Shown here: piece by piece, positions 1 to 8,680 of the stretch
How the letters are laid out: each line of letters begins with the position of its first letter
Numbering within the stretch: the first letter of the stretch is position 1
NCBI GenBank assembly: GCA_015680685.1
Contig: MNCI01025442.1
Location: 1 to 26,394 of the forward strand
DNA: 26,394 nucleotides
Direction of reading: 5' to 3'
DNA from: Gnetum montanum
Lineage: Eukaryota > Streptophyta > Gnetopsida > Gnetales > Gnetaceae
Notes under the pieces: model-generated
What the model saw: the letters and a program-made list of their open reading frames with translations, nothing else
Told to the model about the DNA's origin: nothing
Databases searched by the model: none
Made by a program: the position numbers and the translations under genes

Positions 1-400
1 TTTTGCTTAACAGGGCTTCATGAAAAGGAATAACAGACTTTTCATTTTCTGTTAATTCTTTAATTTTAATTTTATTTAAGTTATAATTTTGGTTGTTGGT
101 TACTAATTAGTCTTATGTTATTGTGTCATAGGCACCAAGCAATGTTAGTGGCCCTAGTAACAATGGTGATGATGATAATCTTTTACCTTCTTCTCTAAAT
201 GCCCATTAGTGCTACTGGATGTCTATTGTGATAGTTTTCATTATTCATTTTGATCTTTGTTGATGTTGTATGGTCATTGTTGGCCAATGTTTCAGTTAGA
301 GACAATTTTAAATTTATTGTTCATTGTTTGAATATTTTTGCCACATAGTGTGGCTATGGCTATGTATGTTTAAACATTCTAAATTTTAAGTTTTGGTTTT
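1..400. other. AT-rich sequence without an assignable gene
   Basis: I see no reliable gene here. A splice-acceptor-like tract ending in ..tgtcatag near 131 is followed by about 25 open codons rich in N, D and S, ending in TAG near 210. This could be a small terminal exon, but it could equally be chance in AT-rich DNA. Confidence 0.3.
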
Positions 401-409
401 TGATGAGAG

Positions 410-548
410 CAGTTACTCTAATTATTAAAGTGGTTACTCTAGCAGTTACTTTAGTAGTTACTCTAATTATTAAAGTGGTTACTCTATCAGTTATTCTAAT
501 TATTAGAGTGGTTACTCTAGTAGTTATTCTAATTATTAGAGTAGTTTC
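410..548. repeat. AT-rich tandem repeat in U3 of element A
   Basis: Units based on 'gttactctaattatta' with 'aagtggttactcta' spacers recur about every 27 bases, or every 54 bases as a dimer, right up to the TATA box. Short open frames on both strands encode only the repeat (TLIIRV-like on one strand, TLIIKVV-like on the other) and are not genes. Position directly upstream of a promoter suggests U3 enhancer repeats. That role is an inference. Confidence 0.7.
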
Positions 549-557
549 TCCCAAGTT

Positions 558-565
558 TATAAATA
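558..565 (+). promoter_or_regulatory. TATA box, left LTR of element A
   Basis: TATAAATA lies 175 bases upstream of an AATAAA at 733. The second LTR has the same pair 178 bases apart, which supports a real LTR promoter and R-region layout. Confidence 0.6.
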
Positions 566-732
566 TAGTGCCCAGGCACACAATTGGGAGGAAGTCTTTC
601 AGTAGTTAAGTAGTGAAAATCTTACAGTATGTTTGAAAGTTAGAGTATTTTCCAAGTGCCTGCTGCAGGAGGTCAAAGTGTGGATAGATCTTAATTCGAG
701 CATTATGTACCTAAGCACACCTTATGTACAAC

Positions 733-738
733 AATAAA
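733..738 (+). promoter_or_regulatory. Polyadenylation signal, left LTR of element A
   Basis: AATAAA in the context 'acaataaagacaagc'. It matches 'gtaataaagatgagc' at the same relative position in the second LTR (3978). Confidence 0.5.
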
Positions 739-1392
739 GACAAGCTCTTTGATTCATCCTTGCAGAACTTGAGATTTGTTTTCTTACGCATTTATTTTAT
801 TTTATTTTCTTATGCATTTATTTTATTTTATTTTATTTTATGTAGTTTACATTTTTGTTATTAGCACAACAATTCTTTTTGATCAATTAAGCAAATCATT
901 AAATTACACAAGCATGACCGCTTCAAGCATGCATGTAATGCTTGGTAACCCAGTAATGATTAGCATTTGGTAATCCTAGTAGTGGTGCAATGGTTGAGGA
1001 TGTGTATGGACAGTGGGAATGGATGCTGGTGTTAGGATTAGTTAGAACATAGTTAGAGTAGTTAAGTTAAATTAGTCACTTAGTTACCTCTCTCCTTGCC
1101 TACTAGCATAGGACATAAAAACATAAAAGCTATAAAAATCATATGCCTCAAGCTTACATAACCATACAATCATGACATACAGGTAAGCTTGGGAAGACAA
1201 TGATCAACCAAAACATCCTTCTTCCATAAGGGCACATAAGCACTTAGTCCTTGGAATTCATCCAGATCATGCATGAAACACTCGTATTTGTATGGTTGAG
1301 CGTAGGTGTACCTCACCACTCATCATTGGCACCATTTCCAGGGACTTAGTTGATTGTGTGCTAATTAGAACATAGGAAATAATTCACATCAT

Positions 1393-1410
1393 TGGAACTA
1401 ATCCTTAGGG
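1393..1410 (+). promoter_or_regulatory. Primer-binding-like site, element A
   Basis: TGGAACTAATCCTTAGGG begins two bases after the LTR end. The second copy has the related TGGAATGAACCC at 5200. Initial TGG and the position immediately inside the LTR are as expected for a tRNA primer site. I cannot assign the tRNA. Confidence 0.45.
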
Positions 1411-1461
1411 TTGATTGAGAAAATAATAAACAAGAATAAATTGCACACTGAACAGACAAGT

Positions 1462-2760
1462 ATGTCTCCTTCTTTGTACGAAAGTTCCTCAACACCTAGG
1501 TCTAAAACAGGAAATAGTCGAGCAATGTAATACACATGAAATTGATCCACTAGTCCCTCAACAAGTTTGAGTGGTATATATTCATCTCGATGAGTATATA
1601 CTAGACTTCACCTTTATCCTCCATCAAGAAAAACAACTGCATTGGTGAGACTTAGAAGGTAACATAGTGTTATCTCTTGATTGTTCAGTCCTGAGCATGC
1701 TTCTTCATGCCCTCACATGAATTGGCATGCCACTCTTACATGAAGAATACCTTGTGCAAGACCATGACTTGAGATAATACCATCACATAGAGGCATAACA
1801 TAAAAGGGATTTGTAACAGGAGATACATCATAAGTCTTTAAAGGGTAACTGGTCACAGGATGTCCTACATGTCTTAAGCTAAAATGAGGGTGGTGAACCT
1901 GCCTCAAGTAGTCACCACATAACATTGTTTCTTTCCTTGACTTTGGCCAAGGGGTTGTGTATCAAAACCTCATTTCACTATTCGTAACCTAGGTTCTGAT
2001 ACCCATGGGCACAAAGGATCAGAAAAAGGGATATAGACACATGATAAAGATAGACATTCTGATCACAATCGTGATTGAGGTCGAGACCATTGAAGAGAAG
2101 GTGGTAGACACCATCATGGTGATAGTTCTTCTTCTTCTTCACCTTCATCCTCTCCTTTAGTGTTTGGATGTAGTCACAAAGAAGAAAACCATGGAGATAA
2201 TGGTAGGAAAAGTGGAAGTCATAGATGAAATAGCCAGGAAAGGGGACAAGGGCACTCTAAAAAGTCATGACATAGAAGAAGGGAGAGTATGGAACAACGT
2301 AGCCATCATAGATACCATGGATGAGACGATCACGATGAACCCCTACTCGCTACTCGAAGTATGTTGGACATAAATAAGGCTATTAGAATTCCAACAAGGC
2401 ACTAGAAAGACAGTAGGATCAAGAGATTAGATATGAACAATATCCCACAATTTGAAGGGGGATACAATACTAATCCTCAGAATCACTTACAAAAATTCCA
2501 TGATGCGTGTGCCTTACAAAATATAGAGAATGAATTGCAAAAACTTAAGTTGTTTCCATAGAAACTAGTTAAAGAAGTCGAAAGTTGGTCAGCTTTGTAA
2601 AGAGATCCAGGAGAACAATGGAAAAGTTGCAAGACATCATTACAAAGAATAGATCAGTCTATAAAAGGAAGTAAATGAAAAACACATCTAATTAATGAAG
2701 GCAAAAGTGAATGAAAACCCTCTAACAACTCCAGCAAGGAAAACAATTATGGAAACCCCT
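1462..2760 (+). pseudogene. Degenerate Gag of element A
   Basis: The reading starts at an ATG 71 bases after the LTR (MSPSLYES...) and shifts to a second frame for the rest. From about 2007 it encodes a basic, His/Arg/Ser-rich segment with a serine run (2123-2150). From about 2433 comes a retrotransposon-gag-like domain with IPQFEGGYNTNP, NHLQKFHDACAL and NIENELQKLKLFP motifs. Stops at several points (TAG, TGA, TAA) make it non-functional. The same N-terminal and His/Arg/Ser-rich segments recur at 5288-5960. A retrotransposon Gag is the most likely identity because of the gag-like motifs and the position after an LTR and PBS. Confidence 0.6.
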
Positions 2761-2800
2761 CATTGATGGGATAGATGCCTACAACAAAGTAGAAATCTAC

Positions 2801-3400
2801 ATGAAGGAGTTGCAGATCAAAGAGATGATGAAGTACATGAAGCTTGCCAATTTTTGTTATGTAAATCTAGCCATGTTGACTGCTAGAAGGTTGTGATCTG
2901 AATTAGAGAAGTAGGTGGCCAACTTGTACTTATTATTATATAAAGCCAAACTCAAGAATCACAAAGACACCAAGCAAAAGCTTACGGTGGTAAACGTTGA
3001 TCTCAAAGTTCTCAGGGCATGATTCACTGATCAATGATCAACTATCAAGAACCTAGCTAGGAGAATGAATGATTACCAGAAGCTAAGAATGTAATCAAGT
3101 CATTCGACATCAAACATAAACAGTTCACTACCTAGTTTGTTAACGTGAAGAAGATGTTCCCACTAATGCCCTGTTTGTGGGATGTCCTCATTCCAGCCCA
3201 CATTGGTGATGTTGCATGAACTATGAATGATCCTTGGAGTAAGGAGGAGAAGATGAAGGCATTGCTAGATGCCTTTCACCTTCCACCGAAGGTTGCATCT
3301 GTAGTAGGACAACCATAAATGCCTCATCTACCACATGTGGGTGAAGCTAGAAAAGGTCCCTTAGAACCTCAGGAGCCACCAATGGTTAGGATTGTTTGAT
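2801..3400 (+). pseudogene. Second degenerate ORF of element A, coiled-coil-like
   Basis: I do not recognise this reading. It starts MKELQIKEMMKYMKLA and continues as a Lys/Leu/Asn-rich helical segment with heptad-like spacing (LKNHKDTKQKLTVV, TIKNLARRMNDYQKL). After a frame change near 3090 it continues with FVNVKKMFPLMPCLWDV, MNDPWSKEEKMKALLDAF and a Pro-rich end (GPLEPQEPPMV). It could be the C-terminal half of the same Gag polyprotein or a separate accessory ORF. No reverse transcriptase or integrase motif is visible before the next LTR. Confidence 0.4.
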
Positions 3401-3620
3401 CTTCTTCACTACCTTTATGCCATCAGAAGAAGTGTTGCCTAATTTTGTGTAGTCACATCATGGTGTTCAATTTTGTGTCATGAAGACCACAATTTTTGTA
3501 ATGTGTTGATTTGTACACTCACGCACTCAGTTTTTTCAAGTTAGTTTTGTTAAGAGTCAATTAATAATCCCATACCTTTCCAATTTTGTAAAGGAACTCA
3601 AGGACAGGTTTTCATTCAAT

Positions 3621-3630
3621 CGTGGGGGTA
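3621..3630 (+). promoter_or_regulatory. Polypurine-tract-like site, element A
   Basis: cgtgggggta lies directly before the TGATGAAC start of the second LTR. That is the place where plus-strand priming occurs in LTR elements. It is short, so weak on its own. Confidence 0.4.
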
Positions 3631-3799
3631 TGATGAACATCAAAGTGTTACATCAATAGGCCCTTGTTGACACAGCCTCATTGATGAGCCCCCATCAATG
3701 GGGCCCCATTTACATGGTGTTGCTACATCGAAGAGGCCACGTTGATGTAGTGTTTGCTACATTTACAAGGTCCCATTGATGCAACACAATAGCAAAAAC

Positions 3800-3807
3800 T
3801 ATAAATA
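3800..3807 (+). promoter_or_regulatory. TATA box, second LTR of element A
   Basis: TATAAATA in 'aaaaactataaatacaagctcc', positioned like the one at 558 relative to the shared polyadenylation signal. Confidence 0.6.
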
Positions 3808-3977
3808 CAAGCTCCTAGCCGTGTTTATGGGCATTAGATTGATAGTAGTAGCCAAACTCCTACAGTTTTTACATTCAAAAATTAGAATATTTTTCTCAAG
3901 TGCCTGCAGCAGGAGTCATTGAGTATACGAATCTTTATTCGAACATTGTTGTACCTAAGCACAATAGTATGTATGGT

Positions 3978-3983
3978 AATAAA
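3978..3983 (+). promoter_or_regulatory. Polyadenylation signal, second LTR of element A
   Basis: AATAAA, 178 bases after the TATA box, matching the pair in the left LTR. Confidence 0.5.
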
Positions 3984-5199
3984 GATGAGCTTCTTGATAA
4001 ACCTTGCAGCATTCTAGATAGTTTAGATATTTATTCATGCATTTAATGCTTTCAATTATTTATTTAATGGTTTTCAATAATTAAGTTAATTAAGTAATTA
4101 AGCAAGATAAGGTAGATAGATTAAATACATAAGTACAACCAGTTCTAGCGTAACACCTATACACTTAGTAATCATAGTAGCATTATTGCTTGGTGCACTC
4201 AGTAGCATAGCACTTGGTAACCCAACAGTGGATACATGGATTTAGGATATGTACAGAAAGTAGGATCAAATGTTTATGTTAGGACTAGTTAGGGATTAGT
4301 TAGTTAGTTAAATTAAATTAGTCATTAAATTACTTTATCTCTCTCTTCAAGAACCAAAGAGCATAAAACATAAAATGATAAAAATCATATGCCTTGGTTA
4401 CACTTAACCATACCTTTGTACTTTACAAGTGTAATTGAGAAGACAATGAATGACCTTTAGGGTAAAGTTCACTTCGTAGAAGACTAGTGCACTGGAAACT
4501 AGAGAGTCCATGGAATTCCACTGAATCGCGCATGAGCACTCTATGATTCATATGGCTGGGTGTACGGTTACCCTTCAATGCTTATCACTAGCTTAATTAA
4601 TTTATTTATGCATTTAATGTTTCATGTAATTTCCTTCAATGCTTTCAAGTAATTAAGCTAAAGTAAGCTAATTAGATTCAATAGCAGTTAATTAATTAAG
4701 CACATAATTACAACTACGTTGAGCATGTGTATAACTCTTGGTAACCTAACAATGCTTAACGTTTCATAACTTAGCAGTGTTGTACATGTTTAGGATGTGC
4801 ATAGAAAGTGGGATTGGATACTTATATTAGTCTAGTTAGTTATTGATAAGTAAGTAGATTAAGTTGAATTGATTATAAATTATGTTTCAACCTATTCTTA
4901 AACATAGATAAATAAAATATAAAATAATAAAAATCATGTCTTAATTATGTTTAACCATATCATCAAGCTCCACAAGTGTAGTTGAGAAGATAACAATTGT
5001 CACAATTAGATTTCATGTCTTAAAACTCGTGTACTTGAGAACTTAAGGTTTGTAGAATTCGACAAGATTGTGTATGAAAATTTGTGATTTGTATGATTGG
5101 GCATAGGTGTACCTTGCTGCTCATCATTGGCACCATTATTGAAGACCTTTAGTTGTTATGTGCACTATCTAGGACTAGTGAAAATTATTCAAAATTGTT

Positions 5200-5217
5200 G
5201 GAATGAACCCTAAAAGT
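5200..5217 (+). promoter_or_regulatory. Primer-binding-like site after second LTR
   Basis: TGGAATGAACCCTAAAAG corresponds to TGGAACTAATCCTTAGGG at 1393. Its presence shows that this LTR is followed by a second internal region rather than by flanking host DNA. Confidence 0.4.
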
Positions 5218-5287
5218 CATATCATACATTACAATTACTACAATAATTTCAAAAAAAGCATACTACATTTTTATTTCCTAACATAAG

Positions 5288-5984
5288 ATGTCTTCTTCTC
5301 ACAAGAGTGATTCTCCATCCAAGTTTGACAGAGTACATTAGCAGGTGCCCCAATAATATAAAGTGGTATATGTTCATCCTGATGAGTATGTACCCAACTT
5401 CACCTTCATCTTGCACTAGGATGAACTGCTACGGTGGTGTGACATGGAGGGCAACATTATGTTGTTGCAAGATGATGCTCCAAAAAACTCTTGTGCATTT
5501 GGTTCTCCAAGGACTTCATGTTGAGTATGTTATCCAGGATAGTGATGCGACAAATTATCATCCCATTGAGGCACAATGCCTAAGGGATTGATAACTAGAA
5601 CAACACTACGAATCTGCGAAAGGAAAGTTGTCCAATGATTTTTCATACCTGCTATACCAAAAAGATGATGGAGAACCCTTCTCTAGGGGTTTTCCATTCA
5701 GTGAAATTCCTCTCTTTAACTTTAGTGAAGGAGGTCAAAACTAGAGCCTGCAGTCCATGATTCACAGTCTTGATTTTGGCAAGAATGGATTCAACGACAA
5801 ACAAGGATCCAAAGAGGCAAGTCAAGGTAGGGATGTGAATAAGAAACAAGATCGTGATCATGGCCATGATCACTGAAGAGGGGGTAGTAGGCACTGTAAT
5901 GGTGCTAGTCCTCCTTCCTCTATACCTTCATCATCATCTTCTTCCTCTTCTTTCTCCAACTATAACTGCAGGGGACATGATAGC
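5288..5984 (+). pseudogene. Truncated second copy of element A Gag
   Basis: ATG at 5288, 90 bases after the LTR, begins MSSSHKSDSPSKFDRVH, then VVYVHPDEYVPNFTFILH and DELLRWCDMEGNIMLLQDD. It parallels the reading after 1462 (YIHLDEY.., LEGNIV..). In-frame TAG codons interrupt it at places where CAG would fit. Downstream, 5803-5960 matches the His/Arg/Ser-rich stretch of the first copy, including the serine run. The copy stops at 5984, where an inverted LTR begins, so the gag core domain is missing. Confidence 0.5.
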
Positions 5985-6606
5985 TATAGCGACCAAAAAT
6001 GTCAATGGCTAGAACACCAAGAGGTTACTGGGCATACAGCCTAACCCTGAATTCATGCAATAGCTATGCTGCATGTAAATAGATGCAAGGTGCCCTGAAT
6101 GGTTTGGTTAATTAAACAGGGACTTAATCAGTGTACAGTAACCTTCCATAAACATTTTTTTTAAAGGCGTTATGTACAAGTTGAAAGGGTAAGCGACAAA
6201 CGTAAAATTATGGAGAATAATGCAAAATATGATAATATCAAAAAAAAATGAAACTGGCTTGGGTGAGAAAATGCATCGCCCCAAGATCAGGGGATTTGAC
6301 TGAAGGTGTACAATTGATATGCAATGTGAACAGGCACAGCTTACAATGAAGTAGGATGGTTACAGCTCCTTGAATTGCTATCAATAGCTTGCCAACAGGA
6401 ACCTTATCCTTGCTAGTCTCCTTGCCAAAGCCAATCGCCAGAGAGTGAAAATGCCAACTACCAGAAAGATGATTCTCAAAGCCAACAATGCTAGAAGCCA
6501 ACCATGTTAAAAATGCCAGAAGCCAACCCCTTTAACATTGTTCACTAGGGTATTTATAGAGCTAGATGCGGGAGAGAAATGTGGTTTGGATGCCACGTGT
6601 CCTGGG
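5985..6606 (-). repeat. Inverted, diverged LTR fragment (U5/R/part of U3) related to the large element
   Basis: Read on the minus strand, this stretch follows the 3' part of the large element's LTR (about 7740-8443) in order. A U3 block is 'ccaggacacgtggc' here against 'ctaggacacatgaa' in the LTR. Then come ctataaataccct, '..ggggttggc', 'gagaaaatgcatcgcccc' against 'tagaaaaatgcaccacctc', 'aggtgccctgaatgg.ttgg', 'aattaaacagggactta', and the LTR terminus 'tatagcga' against 'tgtagcga'. It ends exactly where the large element's LTR starts, so the U3 end is cut off at the insertion point. No PBS lies beyond its terminus, so it is a 3' LTR or solo LTR. Confidence 0.65.
6551..6558 (-). promoter_or_regulatory. 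TATA box of the inverted LTR
   Basis: TATAAATA on the minus strand, followed by ccctagtgaacaatg. It is the counterpart of 'tataaataccctgatgagcaatg' in the large LTRs. Confidence 0.5.
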
Positions 6607-6980
6607 TGAAACACCCCAAAATTTCAAGATCCTCTTGCTTCATCAGGGTCTTGGAATTTAGGTAAGGGATTTACACAATTGCAACGTCATGACAGTTTGG
6701 TAGGAAATGAATGCACTGAGCCTAAACTATTTAGTTTGGCAAGTTTTCTACCTCCAGAGCTGATAGGCTTAATGGACTCTCTGGCCTGCCCACCTGGGTG
6801 ATTCACCCAGCTGATAGTCTATTAGAAAACCATGCCTAGGGTTGTTGATGGTGCTCAGGATGCGCAAAACATTTCGACAAGTTTTCTAGTGAGGAAGTTT
6901 ATTATGCTATGCTACGCTATGTAATTTAGTAGGCCTCAGAAGATAGTTGTTTAGGTGACCAAACTATTGCAGAACAAAGT

Positions 6981-7020
6981 GCTATGCTATCCTACGCTAC
7001 GCAGTGTAGCATAGCATAGC
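6981..7020. repeat. GCTAYGCTA inverted repeat in 5' LTR
   Basis: gctatgctat..gctacgc on one arm and gtgtagcatagcatagc on the other form an imperfect hairpin. Similar hairpins lie at about 6903-6927, 7170-7208 and 7360-7383. Confidence 0.7.
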
Positions 7021-7494
7021 AAAGGTAAAACAAAAAGGCCTAGCTTACCTAGTGATTCCAATTGCACTTGGCAAGAACTTTGGCTTTCAAAACCAGTTGC
7101 CTTGTTTTCCTTCAAGTCCTTAGCAAAGTTTCTGATCAGAAAGTGGCAGATTAAACAAAAAGCAGGATACACTGGCTACTATGCTACCTAGCATTGTACA
7201 GCGTAGCGACAATTCAAAAGTAGAAGTGAGCCCCTCGAATGCAAGTTCAGCAAGTTCACAGATCTCTCTTCATAGAAGGAAAAGGTTACAACTGTTAGCA
7301 TAATCTGAGCTCCAAGCAAGCATTTGCAACTTCAACACGAATCGTGAATGAAGCCAGCTGCTACGCTATGTAGCATGGCGTACCATAGAAAAAGATGCAT
7401 ATCAAACCAAGTGCTACAAAAGCTAACCTGACGTACAGCGAAGCTTCCAGTAGATGCAATTGACTTCAACACAAATTTCTTCTTCAAACTGGTG

Positions 7495-7590
7495 GCTACG
7501 TTATGCTACGCTACATAGCATAGCATAGCGTAGCAAGTAGCTATTCTACACCAACATGCTATCCTACATAGTGTAGCACAGCGTAGCAAG
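7495..7590. repeat. Tandem pair of GCTAYGCTA hairpins in 5' LTR
   Basis: 7495-7534 is a hairpin with arms of about 19 bases and almost no loop (gctacgttatgctacgcta / tagcatagcatagcgtagc). A second, weaker one follows at 7557-7586 (tgctatcctacat / gtgtagcacagcgtagca). The 3' LTR has the equivalents at about 23591-23690. Confidence 0.75.
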
Positions 7591-7792
7591 CAATTATGCT
7601 ACTTCAGTGTTTCTCATTCCTCATCTTCATTGTCAGCATATTTGATTCCAGCATCTCTAGTTTTGATAGTGTAATTACAGTGTGATAGGCTCGTCAATCA
7701 GCTTTGCATGTCCATGCAGCATGGACACATTAGCATCTCGTAGGTCTAGGACACATGAAATCTAGGCCTTATTTTTCATGGGATCCTGGCCC

Positions 7793-7800
7793 TATAAATA
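7793..7800 (+). promoter_or_regulatory. TATA box of 5' LTR
   Basis: TATAAATA followed by ccctgatgagcaatg. It is conserved at 23890 in the 3' LTR and in the inverted LTR fragment at 6551, which supports its use as the element promoter. Confidence 0.7.
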
Positions 7801-8449
7801 CCCTGATGAGCAATGCTCAAAGGGTTGGCAAAATTGGGCAGTTGTTTGGCAAAAAATTTGGTTGGCAATTTTGAGCATTGTTACCATTTGTTGTTGGCAA
7901 GTTGGAAAACATTGTTGCTTAGCAAGTTGAAAAAATTAAGCAGTTGGCATTTTTGCTTGTCATTCTATTAGCTCTTTTCTGTTGTCTTTGTAGTACTTTG
8001 CATTGTTGGCTTTTGAGTCCACATTCAAGAACACAGTTGGCCTAGTTTGAACATTCTGGTTACCTTTGGGATCTCTATGCTTCCCAGTGTTACGCAACCG
8101 ATTGTATCCATCTCAACAAAGCAAAGTCGCAAATCTTGAGGTGGTGCATTTTTCTAACTCCACTTTGCTTTACATTCCTACTTATTATCATTGCATTTTA
8201 CATTGTTTTTTCAATTTGTCTCATTTAATAATTATTATATTGCATTATAAACATTATTTCCACATTACACGTTTACAAAAGGTTAAGTGACACCAACTAA
8301 GTCCCTGTTTGATTGACCAGACCGTTCAGGGCACCCCATTTCCATTTTTTAATCTAGTATGGCCCTCACATGGATCCGGGGTTAAAACTGTTAGCCCAAC
8401 AACCCCTCGGTGTTTCCAGCCACCAACATTATCGATCGCTACAGTTTTC

Positions 8450-8468
8450 TGGTGCTAGAAGGAGGGCC
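8450..8468 (+). promoter_or_regulatory. Candidate tRNA primer-binding site
   Basis: tggtgctagaaggagggcc begins six bases after the LTR terminus, starting with the required TGG. The priming tRNA was not identified from the sequence alone. Confidence 0.5.
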
Positions 8469-8680
8469 TTTTGATGTCTTTTCCGTGTTTCACGGTAGTC
8501 CTGCACATGTTATGTACCCTGTCATGCACTAGTGTAAATGTGACACCCTTTTGTGGTTGTTTATGCATCGTGTGGTGTAGATCGGTTGCTTCGACAGTTT
8601 CTCTGGAATCCTGCAGGATAGAAAGCCTCTGATAGCTGCTTGACCTCTTTGTTTTCTTATTTACAAATCCTTTTAGCTTT

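Larger units (their letters stand above)
401..1391 (+). repeat. Left LTR of gag-only retroelement (element A)
   Basis: This is a degenerate long terminal repeat. From about 620 it aligns by eye with 3860-5198: both share the 'agtgcctgc.gcaggag' block, a TATA box, an AATAAA signal, 'cttggtaaccca', 'aaaatcatatgcc' and 'tcatcattggcacc'. The right end is well placed, with ..cacatca at 1391 followed by a primer-binding-like TGGAACTAATCC. The left end at the TGATGAG of 401 is a guess, made because the other copy starts TGATGAAC. The U3 part (401-555) differs strongly from the second LTR and is full of tandem repeats. Confidence 0.6.
3631..5198 (+). repeat. Second LTR of element A, internally duplicated
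   Basis: This LTR starts TGATGAACATC after a purine tract and ends about 5198, before a PBS-like TGG. It carries TATAAATA at 3800 and AATAAA at 3978. From about 3860 it matches the left LTR, but a block of about 550 bases is present twice in diverged form (about 4030-4590 and 4600-5150). Each copy runs from 'tgcatttaatg' through 'cttggtaacc', the 'ttaggatatg/ttaggatgtg' motif and 'aaaatcat' to a 'ggctgggtgta/gattgggcatagg' end. This explains its length of 1.57 kb against about 1.0 kb for the left LTR. Confidence 0.6.
6607..8443 (+). repeat. 5' LTR of the Tat element
   Basis: It runs from tgaaacacccc to ..cgctaca and matches 22695-24541 throughout. By eye the first 225 bases differ from the 3' LTR at about 26 positions (about 88% identity), mostly C/T and G/A changes. 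U3 holds at least five GCTAYGCTA inverted repeats. A TATA box is at 7793. The R/U5 part has repeated 'ttggcaa' motifs (about 7825-8010). The terminus is followed by a PBS-like TGG at 8450. Confidence 0.9.

Noticed and set aside
400-609. Open frames on both strands encoding TLIIKVV / TLIIRV repeats
   Set aside because: They are translations of an AT-rich DNA tandem repeat in a U3 region; both strands are open for the same reason.
776-973. Hydrophobic 65-residue frame resembling a membrane peptide
   Set aside because: It arises from a ttttatttta low-complexity tract in the LTR.
1985-2007. Minus-strand match to the initiator-tRNA-Met primer site (GGTATCAGAACCTAGGTTA)
   Set aside because: The sequence to its right belongs to the Gag region shared with 5800-5960, not to an LTR end, so it is probably coincidental.
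6987-7172. Short minus-strand frame within the 5' LTR
   Set aside because: LTR sequence; it is not open in the matching part of the 3' LTR.
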